DNA of 64,000 nt, taken from contig NC_086382.1 in the NCBI RefSeq assembly GCF_036588685.1, positions 3,695,001 through 3,759,000 of the forward strand. Direction: 5' to 3'. The notes below the pieces were generated by a model, which ran no database searches, was not told the origin of the DNA, and saw only the letters and a list, made by a program, of their open reading frames with translations. How positions within the stretch are numbered: the stretch's first letter is position 1; each line of letters opens with the position of its first letter. Source of the DNA: Mytilus trossulus (lineage: Eukaryota; Mollusca; Bivalvia; Mytilida; Mytilidae). The position numbers and the translations under genes are program-made. Of the stretch, positions 20,935 through 32,142 are shown one piece after another.

Positions 20935-21416
20935 TAAATATCTCGTTTCAACCCATGGAAACAATTAAGCTACACTGAAACATGAGTAAACATGATATAT
21001 AAATCACTTCCTGTTGCAAATCTGCTCAGTACGTCTCACCAAAATTTGAACTTATTTTTGAAGTTCAATAAATATTAAGTGCGGTTAAAATATAAGTACA
21101 TACAATTGTAAAAAAGTGTTGCTAATATAGGTTGTTAAAGATGATAGAAACTACATAAACATATAAATTACCTATACGATTGTGCACACAGACAGAAAAT
21201 CAAAGTTCAAAGTCTAATTCCTAAACGATATAAATAGAAATAGATCAATTTCAGGGACTTTCTCAAAATGTTAACGTTTACTTTAATATGTTTACTTTGT
21301 TTATGAAAAAATGCTAATCTTTCATAATGAAGAACACGAAACACGCGAAAGGAAAGTGTGATTTATTGTTAAAATACTAATAAGTTCTCAATCTAATACT
21401 TGATGGTCGGATAATT
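20935..21416. other. no recognised feature
   Basis: AT-rich, no supported gene. Confidence 0.35.
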
Positions 21417-22134
21417 TAGTGCGGTGACTGAAGGTAGATATTTTATAATTTAATCTCCCCACCGAACACACACCTATATAATATATCATTGAAAAGAGGA
21501 AATCGTGTACTATAATAATATGCCTGTCGTCAGGACTTAGTATGGTCACATTTTTTTTAAATTGAGGTCAAAGGTCATATGTGAAAATCTGTGAAAATTT
21601 GGGAGGGTTTCATTTTTGACATTTTTTTCTATTTTTAAACTCTACATAAATACAAAAGATACTGTTTTGGCTTTATTAATGTTTGTTATTATACATAAAC
21701 CTCAATCATTAAGATTTTTTTTATCAAAAAAATCCTAAAACGACGTTTTATAAACAAAACTTCAAAAATTAAGTTTTCAACCTATAAAATGTTTAGAGCA
21801 CCTTTACCTTTTGAAAAGTTTCAATTTCAGGTAAAAATCAAGTGTCATGCAGGACAATACTTTAAAATTATTTTTTAAACTATCATATTGGGTGAGGTAT
21901 TAAATCAAAGCAATAGAACACTACAGTCAAATATGACCTTAAATTGAATCGCGAATAATTCAGGTTTTATTAAAGACTATTCGTTGCTTTTGGGTTTTTT
22001 CACAATTATTACTGCTTCCATATATAGTATTATCTGTGGTTGTGTATTTTACGCTGGTTAATATCTATTACATTATAAGTTTTATACCTATATCCCCCCT
22101 TTTTTCCCTTGCAACGTACCACAAACTTCAAAAG

Positions 22135-22245
22135 TATTCCATATAAAAAAAGAAGATATGATATGATTGCAAATGAGGCAACCCTCCAAATGAGACATAC
22201 ATTACCAATACGTCCCGTACGGGCTTCAACAATGAGTAAAATTTA
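22135..22245 (+). repeat. family C short copy
   Basis: AAGATATGATATGATTGC, ATGAGGCAACCCTCC and CGTACGGGCTTCAACAATGA in family order. Confidence 0.6.
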
Positions 22246-22689
22246 TACTGCAAAGTCTTCAATTCACGAAATGAATATTGTAAAACAAACGAAAAATATC
22301 TCGACCTGATTAATGTACAAAATGAATAAGAAACAAAAAAATATAGTATATAGAAACATACGACAAACACTGCATTACCGTCTCGTGACTTGAAACAGAC
22401 ACAAACAGAATGTGGCGGTGTTTGACTTTTTTAAGGGCACGCCAACACTCCCAAAACCCGGTGGCTGGGACCGTGTGTATCAGTTCAACAAGTTCTATAC
22501 CTAATCAACCGTTATCTCCATCATCTTCATTTTCACCAACCGTCACAAGACATGTTTTTAATATTTCTATACATTTCACTCATGGCCACAGGTATGCACA
22601 TGAAAGGTTCTGCTCAAAGCAAACACGTTATTTTGAGTTTTTCTTTACAAGTACAGACAAGGTATTGCAGGAAGTCCGAAGACATTTGT

Positions 22690-23234
22690 TCCTAAAGATA
22701 TACCAGCTTTAAACCATCCTTTTCAATTCATCCAAGATTTAACAGAGATCTAAAATGGGGTTAAGATGACATCCATATTCTTGTCTGCAAAGATGACGGG
22801 GAAACATTATGCAGGAGACGTACACACTATCTTGATTTCGCTCAATTTCATGGTTGGCAACACATTAGATATCGTCGCACTCTACTTTAAGAAGCATACA
22901 ATCCATTGGCATTCAATACTTCAACAAGGTGTTTCGAACCAAACTCATGGTTCATTTGTAAAGCCAATCTTAAATGAAAAGGAGTTAAAAAAAAATGGCC
23001 ACACAAACGGTTGACGCAACAATTGCTTAAGCAATTACGCAATTTCTGTGATGCCATTTTCTGAGAATAGTCTTGGCTATGCAGTGTCATTGAGTTACCA
23101 TGAAATGAATTGCAATAAAGACGAAGGCATTGACTGAATTGAAGAGGAAAGAGACAATTCTTCAGAAGTTGGGCATACTTCTGTAGAGTTTGTAGAGATG
23201 TCTTTTCTATTGTATACTTGCAGCGGAATGACAT
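22690..23234 (-). pseudogene. broken frame of a repeat-associated protein, not firmly identified
   Basis: From 23234 the minus strand reads open to 22887 (115 codons), ending in HEFGSKHLVEVLNANGLYAS before a stop. Shifting frame there continues with a KVECDD..NVLPTMKLSEI text for about 40 codons, as expected of a frameshifted gene. The SK-LV-LN-G-S pattern reminds me of a repeat-encoded protein family in molluscs and cnidarians, but I cannot name it or its function. It sits inside the 4-kb inverted-repeat element and may be what is left of that element's own gene. Confidence 0.35.
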
Positions 23235-24358
23235 ACATGTCCGTTATTTGTGTCTATCACATTTGACATTAAAATTTTGAGTTCAGTTTTCAATTGACTA
23301 GCAGCTGATATGGCATCTCAAATAGTTATTTTGCTACAAAATATTGTAACATTTGCCTTGAACTTGTTGAAGTTGTTTGACAACTGAATTTCTATAGAAA
23401 TCAATGAGTTTAGACTGCATTTTACAAGTAGAATATTTTAAATTAGAATCAAATGGAAGAAAAGATATACTTCTAAGTAGTATATTTATCTAGTAACGGT
23501 GTCATGAGGAATGACCATTACATCGTTGTCAATAGCCAAAATAAAATTAGTAAAAACAGTATCGTGATATGAGATATCTGCTTTTTTTTTCTCGTTTTTA
23601 GCAAATAATTTGTAATGCAACCAAAATGACAGAGTGCTTGAAGTTTAAAAGATGGACGGGAAACTATTTCAACTTTAACTTTATCTGACACGGTTAAAAC
23701 ATTCTTAATACGTTCATCTGATTCAAACTTGAGTAGTTTTTGATCTTTCTAAAATGTTTTGTTGCAACAAAATATACAAGCGCTCCAGTTGAACGACTGC
23801 ATTCTAGAACGCGGTATACCCGAAACTGAGGGTCAACAGTCCGATAATTGTATGTCGTCATTAAATATCAGATTAGAAGCTTCCTCGCTCTAAAAGGGGG
23901 AACAAATATGTTTACTTGTGTAACTTTTGTAGCATGAACAATGATAAACAGCCTCACGGACTTCTGTAAATTAACAGCTTTCGCATGAAACATATTGATG
24001 TTCACCTCATCTAATCTTTTATTCAATGCAGATACAAAAATCGACTTTCCTATACTGGTAAATCGTCTAAATTCAGTCTATTTTTTTCTTTTCTTTGCAT
24101 ATAAAAGCACTGCATAAAATTTAACAACTTTTGTCTTTTCTTTGGACTTAATGGAGCAAGTTGCAACGGACTTGACATATCACTGAATATTTACCGAAAC
24201 AGTCCGTCAATTATTTTGATTTTACAATTAGACTTTTCTGACAAAGTATATTTAGTGTTTTATAACCAAAAAACATAGAATATAAACACATACAAACAAA
24301 GAATGTAGTAATATCAGTGCAAATATGTGTATATAATAGCGAAAAGGTAGATAATATC
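23235..24358. other. interior of the 4-kb element, no gene seen
   Basis: AT-rich sequence with stops in all frames. No motif or repeat recognised. Confidence 0.35.
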
Positions 24359-24804
24359 ATATAGGTGGCACGGTAGTATTTGCTTTCCAGAATTTAGGTT
24401 GCTCTTTTGTGTACCCTACTTAGGTAAATGTATCTAAACAGTGTGATTGGACAAAAAATACAGTATCAACTGAACATACTTTCCCAAACTGAGTGATGAA
24501 TCAGGTGTAGAAAAATATGAAATAATTTTATATACAGATGAAAATGAATTTTTGAGAATTTTTTTAAATTTTGCATTCACTGCACCATAAAAGACCTAAA
24601 AGTACTAGTGGCCTTAGGATTTTAAAAATAGCAAAAAAAGTAAACGGTCATGGTACATATCCAAATTCATTTCTGAATGGTAAAATGAAAATACTTCAGT
24701 TAACTGTGAATGTAGAATTTTTTGCAGTGTTAGAAAGTGGTGCAAATTCTAAAAAGGCTATCATTATCCCTTATGGCCAGGAAATACTACCGTGCCACCT
24801 ATAT
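24359..24804. mobile_element. MITE with perfect 23-bp inverted termini
   Basis: 24359-24381 (starting ATATAGGTGGCACGG) is the exact reverse complement of 24782-24804. The element is 446 bp and non-coding. ATAT lies at both outer edges, so the true terminus may be AGGTGG with an ATAT or TA duplication. It inserted into the 4-kb element. Confidence 0.8.
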
Positions 24805-25434
24805 CAGTTGAGAGCAAATTATTGACTAATACACAAAATGTGACGGAAGGCAAGTGATTAAGTTCCGTGATGAAATTGAAGTTTTTTATTCCATTATTTT
24901 TCCATTGATTTCTTAAGTTTGTTTTCATATTTTGGTTCCGAAATTTTTATCACTGATTAGTTTTATGGAATACTATATGCTAAAAATATTATGGGATAAT
25001 TTTTATTACTACTTTGAAGAAGAAACTAAGGTTTGAGTCTGAATTTGCAATTAAAATTACCTCAATTTTTAACAGTCTAAACTTCGCAAATTTTATAGAT
25101 TATAAGAAAATGAAATACTAAATAGAATATTTCGATATATGAAAATAGCTTCAGGAAAAACTATTTCAGTTAAATGTAAGCAAACATATACAATTTTTCA
25201 TTTTGAAAAAGGGGGGTTGAAACTCTCCAATATACTACTAGTCATTAAAACGACTTTTTAGAAAAATGTGACCGTACGAAATTCTGACGACAGGGCAAAA
25301 ACTAAAGAAGACATATTTGTCTTTAAGTTAAGACCATTTTTAGCCGTGTGTTATTTGGGGAGATTAAACTCGCGATCTAGACGACTTTTTACACTTCTGT
25401 CACCGCACTAATTGTCTGTCAATCGTATTTATCG

Positions 25435-25735
25435 TTAATGGAGGATTATTGCAAAGAGACAACAACCCGACCAAATAAAAAAAACAACAGCAGAAGGTCA
25501 CCAACAGGTCTTCAATGTAGCGAGAAATTCCCGCACCCGGAGGCCGTCCTTCAGCTGGCCCCTAAACAAATATATACTCGTTCAGTGATAATGAACGCCA
25601 TACTAATTACCAAATTGTAAACAAGAAACTAAAATTAAAATAATACAAGACTAACAAAGGCCAGAGGCTCCTGACTTGGGACAGGCGCAAAAATGCGGCG
25701 GGGTTAAACATGTTTGTGAGATCTCAACCCTCCCC
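25435..25735 (+). repeat. family D copy
   Basis: GCAAAGAGACAACAACCCGA, CAACAGGTCTTCAATG, CCCGCACCCGGAGGC, CTTCAGCTGGCCCC, then AACAAAGGCCAGAGGCTCCT and ATGCGGCGGGGTTAAACATG. The fullest family D copy here. Confidence 0.7.
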
Positions 25736-26049
25736 CTATACCTCTAACCAATGTAGAAAAGTAAACGCATAACAATACGCACATTAAAATTCAGTTCAAG
25801 AGAAGTCCGAGTCTGATGTCAGAAGATGTAACCAAAGAAAATAAACAAAATGACAATAATACATAAATAACAACAGACTACTAGCAGTTAACTGACATGC
25901 CAGCTCCAGACTTCAATTAAACTGACTGAAATATTATGATTTCATCATATGAACATCAGGCATACTCCTTCCCGTTAGGGGTTTAGTATCATACCATCAT
26001 AACATATATGAGAAGAACATAACCCGTTTCATGCCAACAACTGTTTTTA

Positions 26050-26330
26050 GAATAAATGTGTTTAGTTCCGACGCAACCTTGTTATATGGCTACTTTAACC
26101 TCTCACTTAATTCACAAAACAGACTTAATAGGTATAAATGTCAAAATAGGGGAGTCAACGTTGTATAATGATCTTAATCACAATAAAAACAAACAAATAT
26201 GTCAACAAAGAAAAGCAAAAAATGCATATAGACAAAGCAAATAAGCAAAATAAAACAAAAGACAAAAAATCACAAATTTACCATAGTATAATAATACAAT
26301 GACGTATAAAAGGTAAAATAACAAAAATAC
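26050..26330 (+). repeat. dispersed repeat (family G), first copy
   Basis: ACAAACAAATATGTCAACAAAGAAA, ATATAGACAAAGCAAAT, AAATTTACCATAG, and AATGACG recur in order at 26590-26730. The two copies are about 430-480 bp apart in direct orientation, with family F between. Confidence 0.6.
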
Positions 26331-26344
26331 CGAGCTCCGAGGAT

Positions 26345-26522
26345 TCTAAACCGGAAGTCCCTAAGCAAATGGCAAAATCAAAAGCTCAAACACGTCAAAC
26401 GAAGGCATAAGAACTGACATATTCCTGACTTGGTACATGCATTTTCTTATGTAGAAAATGTTGGATTGAACCTGGTTCTATAGCTAGTTATTTCTCTCAC
26501 TTGTATGACAGTCGCATTAGAT
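26345..26522 (+). repeat. family F copy
   Basis: CCTAAGCAAATGGCAAAATC, CATATTCCTGACTTGGTACA, TGGATTGAACCTGGTT and ATGACAGTCGCATTAG. The longest family F copy. Confidence 0.7.
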
Positions 26523-26589
26523 TTCATTATATTAATAACAATGTTCAAACAAAGCAAAGACATGATAGGTTATATCAAAACATTGTGCT

Positions 26590-26730
26590 ATAATCTGAAT
26601 CGCTATATAAACCCAAACAAATATGTCAACAAAGAAAAAAAAGGAATATAGACAAAGCAAATTAGCCATACGAAAGACAACAATACAAAAATTTACCATA
26701 GCACAATAACACAATGACGGGATGTTTAAA
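26590..26730 (+). repeat. family G, second copy
   Basis: Direct repeat of 26150-26310 with indels. Confidence 0.55.
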
Positions 26731-27755
26731 ATACCGAGCTACAACAACGATAATAAACAACGTCAGTACCTATAATCAATACGTAAAGATCATCGTGTAT
26801 ATTTGTGAATTTGATTCGGAATATTTATTAGCAAGGTCTTGGTACCTTCCGATTAACTATTTTAGAAAAAGGGTGAGGCATTCCTTGATACACCCCATGT
26901 TCATCAACTATCTGCTCAGACACAAGTGACGGTTTACAAAGTTTGATTATCAGCTACAAGCTCTTGAATACAGAAGAAATAAAAAGTATATCCCATGTAT
27001 GTATCTGAAGTTGGTATATTGCTACTAGTGGGTAAGTCCGTACATGTTGAATAAAATAAAAGCAAAGCAAATAAGATAAAGCAAAGGAATTATGAACATT
27101 GTTTCTTTTGGTATCTAGCATGTTAAGTATGAACTGGTAATGAGGTTAATATCTCGGTTTTACACAAAAAAAAGATAAAATAACAAAAAAGTAGAGTGTG
27201 AGTAAAGGACAATTAACATCTACTTTTATGTTTGATTGCGTCTCTAAACCGTTTATGATGTCGTATGTTACATTCATATAGATCAACTCAAGGAGATGAG
27301 GAAAGGCAAAACAAAACTAAATCTGTTGGCATAATACCAATCAGACCGAGGTACTACGATCAGGCGTCATTGTTTTGAAGTATGGACAGTTTAAGTTTGA
27401 ATCCAGCTGAGTAAACGATATATATTGACAGTGCTAACATTGAAAACTACATATGAGCGAATGAAAAACACAAGCTATGAATAAGAAAAAAATATATGGG
27501 ATAAACGTCAATGAAACAGCAAAATATACAGTGTCCTTGCAACATTTATTTTTGCATCTATACCATTTTTAGGACGACATACCAAGATGTCACAGTACAT
27601 TGTAGTCATTATAAATGTCCTTAAATAATTCACGCACTTGCACTTGCACGCGCGTCTTGTGCAAATAATAAAATCCAAAATCCTGGTATTTATTTACAAA
27701 ACCAGCTTCAACCCACCATTTTTTTTTCATAAAATGCCCTGTACCAAATCAGGAA
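26731..27755. other. no recognised gene
   Basis: AT-rich. Small family G remnants (AGCAAAGCAAATAAGATAAA near 27060). No gene supported. Confidence 0.35.
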
Positions 27756-27950
27756 AATTGCCATTGTTACATTATAGTTCGTTTCTGTATGTGTTACGTT
27801 TCGGTGTTGTGTCGTAGTTCTCTTATATTTTATACGTTCCCTCAGTTTTAGTTTGTAACCCGGAATTTTTTTTTCTCTATCGATTTATGAATTTTGAACA
27901 GCGGTATACTACTGTTGCCTTTATTCATGATGAGTTTATGGATCGCTTGG
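27756..27950 (+). repeat. dispersed repeat (family H), first copy
   Basis: TTGTGTCGTAGTTCTCTTAT, CAGTTTTAGTTTGTAACCCG, ATCGATTTATGAATTTTGAA and GCGGTATACTACTGTTGCC, a text I recall from many mussel sequences. A shortened copy is at 28385-28500. Confidence 0.6.
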
Positions 27951-28384
27951 ATTAGCAGAATGTCATTTTTGAAAATAACAACAGTATCGATGTATTTCGC
28001 ACATAGATAAGAATTAAATACCAATAATACAAACAAAAAACACCTACTATTTGTAAACAAGCGAAATTGAGATTGTACGTCACATTAATGAAACTTATAG
28101 TCTGGTTTGTCGAGGTTAAGGACAATGTATTGTAAATATATTGACAAGGCATGAAGGCCATGTAAATTATGCCTAACCTATGTACATGTATCATGATACC
28201 CAATTCACAAATTTTAAAGTAAATGTATTTTAACACCCAGTCTGGTTTTTGACCGTTCTACAGGCAATCATTAAAATTGTCTTTGTCACTGTTGATCATG
28301 GTCAATGTCCTGCATGGTGTTCACTGTTCAGTATTAAATACAATAACTTTTGTTCATGTATTTTTTGCAGCTCAGTGTATCTTT

Positions 28385-28650
28385 AAATTTGTTCCTTTGT
28401 TTTCCTCTTATAGTAGATGTGTTTCCCTAAGTTTAGTTTGTAACGCGGATTTGTTTTCATCTAATCGATTTATTACCAAAGAACATCGGTAGCTGTATAA
28501 GGCAAAACTTGAGGAATTTTGGTTCTCAATGCTCTTCAACTTCGTACTTTATTTGGCATTTTCGAGGGTCACTGATGAGTCTTTTGTAGACGAAATGCGC
28601 GTCTGGTGTATATACAAAATTTAGTCCTGGTATCTATGATGAGTTTATAT
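28385..28650 (+). mobile_element. family H fragment fused to a hammerhead-element 3' end
   Basis: 28420-28495 repeats the family H text (TTTAGTTTGTAACGCGGA, AATCGATTTAT, CATCGGTA). It passes into GAGGAATTTTGGTTCTCAAT, GCTCTTCAACTTCGTA and TTTATTTGGC, the same block that precedes the ribozyme in the 5455-6487 array. It then runs through a hammerhead motif and ends with CCTGGTATCTATGATGAG. Families H and the hammerhead element may be parts of one longer retroelement. Confidence 0.65.
28568..28607 (+). ncRNA. hammerhead ribozyme motif, diverged
   Basis: CTGATGA at 28572-28578, stem II GTC/GAC with loop TTTTGTA, GAAA at 28592-28595, stem III A-T-G/C-G-T, predicted cleavage after GTC at 28603. 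Stem I is weak: GTCA with TGGT gives four pairs, two of them wobble. Core intact, folding doubtful. Confidence 0.65.
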
Positions 28651-30252
28651 ATACTACTGTACGTAGCCTTTATTTTGAACCTAATATCGAGTACTCTTTT
28701 AAAATTTTGTCCATTGCTCTCTATTCTTTATACTTTAGCCTCCAATTATTTCTTATTCTTTCTTATTTTTTATTTTGGATTTTTTTTTTAAATCTATAAA
28801 CCCCATCTAGAGCCTTAATTATTGTCAACTATCTTGCCATCTAAACTTGTCTAGCCATCTGAAATAAGTGTGTCCTCTTAAACGTACATCTTGTGAAATT
28901 CTTTCATCATTTCAAAATCATATTCACTGCATAGATGAAACGAACAGGATTATAAAATAAGGACACTAGTACAGAAATGTCACACGTGATATATTATTAT
29001 GGTGGCTTTAACATGTACACATGAACTGTTATTTTCATGTAATTTGTTTACATTTTTTCCACCAGTTTTCCAACTTGAAGCTCTTAATTCGCCATGTTTA
29101 TGAAATGCCGGGGATTTTTTTAAGAACTTATATAACGATAATAATCTTATGCATTGCATATCTAAACAGCTGAAAAATATGAATGACAATAAACGTAAAT
29201 GCTGAGAAAAACGCAGGAGAACACAAATATTGAAACAAAGTTGAAGTGCACAGTTATTCTATACATTGTTTTGTCGTGTATGATATTTGACCGACGCGAA
29301 CTGTTCACTTAAAAAATAGGTGAACCATCAAATAAAACCAAGGTCTTAGATGTTGGAGGCTAACATAATAAAAAGACATGTAATTTAAATTGAAGTCTGA
29401 ATTGTATGTCTCTCTCCTAGATTGATCTCGTTTGACTATTGTTGTGGTTAGGTTTCTGTCTCATGGGCAATGTATCTCGTTTCATCCAAAAGCCAATCCA
29501 TTAGAAGAGCTCGGTTAAATGCAAACAAATAAAACAAGAGTTTCAAAGTACAGTAAACTCTTTAGCTATTATCATACAAATTTACAGGAAAGGCTAAGAA
29601 AGGCAACTCTTATATTTTTAAACAGAAAATACGCCAAGTGATTTGAATTATCATATATATGAAGAGGATCTTTTTCTTAAGTAAGGACCCCAAAATAAAA
29701 CAAAAGAGGAACCCGTAGTGAAACCAACAGCAACAATAATCTTTGCCGTTTGCCATATAAATTCTATTTAACACCTGTCTAGGAATATTTGAAATAGTAC
29801 ATAACAATTTAATAAAAACATGAAACAATTTATAACAGTTAAATGCTTTCAAAAATATCACAGATGAGAGACATGTAAATTCGAATCAAGGCAAAGTCAA
29901 ATGCTTAATATATATAAGATAAAAATGCAATAATTCTAAATTTGAATATAAAATTCATCTGGTAGTCTGATCCTACATTTTTTAACAAACTGAATGCATG
30001 AATTCAGTTTTAAAAAATAAATGTAAAAATTATTAAACTTTTTCGACATAGCACTTAAAAGTACATATGAAGGTTAAAATCTTTAAACGGTTGTTTCTGT
30101 CTTTAGTCTGTTCGTATCCAAAAAATATTGGACTGATTTCCAGTCAGCCTCATAGGCAACACGGTTGAGGATATCACTTTACTTTTGTCTTCAAATTTCT
30201 CTTCTTTTGTAAGAAAGGACAATCACTTTTAAAGAAAACGGGGGGAAAACAA
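28651..30252. other. no recognised gene; 3' side of the NHL gene
   Basis: AT-rich. The part next to 30252 should include the 3' UTR of the minus-strand NHL gene, but no clear polyadenylation signal was placed. A short repeat tail (GTTTCTGTCTCATGGGCAA) lies near 29450. Confidence 0.35.
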
Positions 30253-32111
30253 CTAATTTGGAATTGTCAGTCCATCTTTATCAAATTTTGGAGTCGGCGT
30301 CCTGCGCTTACTAGATCCAGGACGTGTTATGTGACAATAACATGACCTGAACCGGAAAATTTTGACACAATGGGGTCCAGAAATACTAAATTCTGTCACA
30401 ATCAAGTGACCTTCCTCGCCTATTGCGCATGTCTGTACAGGACCGGCTGCATCAGCAGGACAAATAGCTTGTTTCAGTAACGCTCCTCGTTCAGAATAAA
30501 CATTGACGGTATGGTTAAGAGCGTCTGTAACAATAAGATCACCGGTTCTGTCGATGCATATTCCAGATGGAACCATTGATAACCCTTCTCCCGTAGGTTG
30601 GGGTGTAAATCTATACAAGAGTCTGCCGTCATATGTAAAATATTTAATTAAACATTCAATCGTATCACACACTATAACTTCAGACTTATTGTTCACACAT
30701 ATTTGGCAGCCTGCTTTAGTCTTTTCGAATCCCCCGAGTGGAAAATTGTGCAAAAGTTTTCCTCCTCTTCTATAGATTTCTATCGTTCTAGCACATGTAC
30801 ACACGACTATATTGAAACTTTTATCACAAGAAATACTAAACGGTTCGTGTGAAGTCGCAAATTGGTATTTAAAATTCCCTTTCGAAGAAAAAACCTGTAT
30901 CCGTCTGTTGTTTTTATCGGCCACTGCAATGTCGCAGTTCGGTAATTCAGTTACTCCGGTTGGTTCGTTGAACTGTCCCTCTTTAAAACCGCGCTTACCG
31001 AAAGTCCGCATTAATACGCCAAACTGGTTTAAAACTTGAACTCTGTGATTCTTTGTGTCTGCTATCAAAATAGCGGAGTCAATGGTTGCTGCTAAGCCTC
31101 TTGGGTAGTGAAAATCTCCTTCGGCTCTGCCTCGTAACCCAATGTTGAACAATAATTTATTTGGCCTGCAAATAAAAGGAACCAATTAGAAAACAAAATT
31201 AAGTTAAAATGGACACTTCTGTTTCCTCCATTTACTTGAACGTTTGACGTCGAATTGATTGTTGGCTATATATTCATAGAATTGAGTCTCGTAGTCGTTA
31301 AACATTTTTTAGGTATTATATATATTGTTTTTTGGCATTTTAAATCAAATTTTCATGTGCTTTATTTCAAATTCAATTGATATAAAAAACGGGTTTCTAC
31401 ATTTCACATTTTCCCAATTCAGTGTATGTAAATTAGAATAAGACCATGTTAAATAAGTATGAACCTTTTCTAAAACTTAACATGCTCGGAACTCACATTT
31501 TAACTTGGTTCTTCACATTGTAACTTATAAATATCGAGATGTGCAGAAAATACCAGTTTTTAAACTAGTAATATAAGGGACCTGGGTCAAAACTCTATAT
31601 CCTATATTACTCGTATACATAATGGTTGCTAATTTTGTAATTTTGAGATTATAAGAAGAATGTTTTAATTTAAATAATCATGAACTATGATTGCTTATAC
31701 CTATGTTATTTAACTATATATATGTGGATACTTGTCTCATTGGCATTCATACTACATCTCCATATTTGTATAATAAAAAATTACGCGAAGGATTTTAAGT
31801 TTACTTTTTAATGCCATCCTTATTTTTCTCTATTTTCTTCACTCTTAAGCTGTCGGTACTTTTCCTAGTTTCAGCTAATCCTTTAGCTAATACCCATGCT
31901 TCCCATTCCCGACGATCTCGCAAATCTTTCATGGATTCTTGTCGACAGTCATGCGCTAAAAAAGATTGTAATAAAACATTTTATAAACAAACATGAACAA
32001 AACAGTCACAAGCACAAATACAACATGTAATACTCCTGTACCGATACAATATAATAGATGATTATTAACAAAATAAGTATTGAAAGGTCATGTTAGGCAG
32101 CAACAATTTGA

Positions 32112-32142
<31 letters not shown>

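Larger units (their letters stand above)
21417..25410. mobile_element. 4-kb element with long terminal inverted repeats
   Basis: The left end TAGTGCGGTGAC (21417) and the right end GTCACCGCACTA (25399-25410) are inverted. The similarity continues through TTTAATCTCCCC, AACACAC and CTGTCGTCAG to GGTCACATTTTT, about 150 bp from each end. ATT flanks both sides (21414-21416, 25411-25413), a possible 3-bp target duplication. The interior holds a family C fragment (22135-22245), a broken minus-strand frame (22887-23234) and a complete MITE (24359-24804). No intact transposase was seen, so it appears non-autonomous or decayed. Confidence 0.7.
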
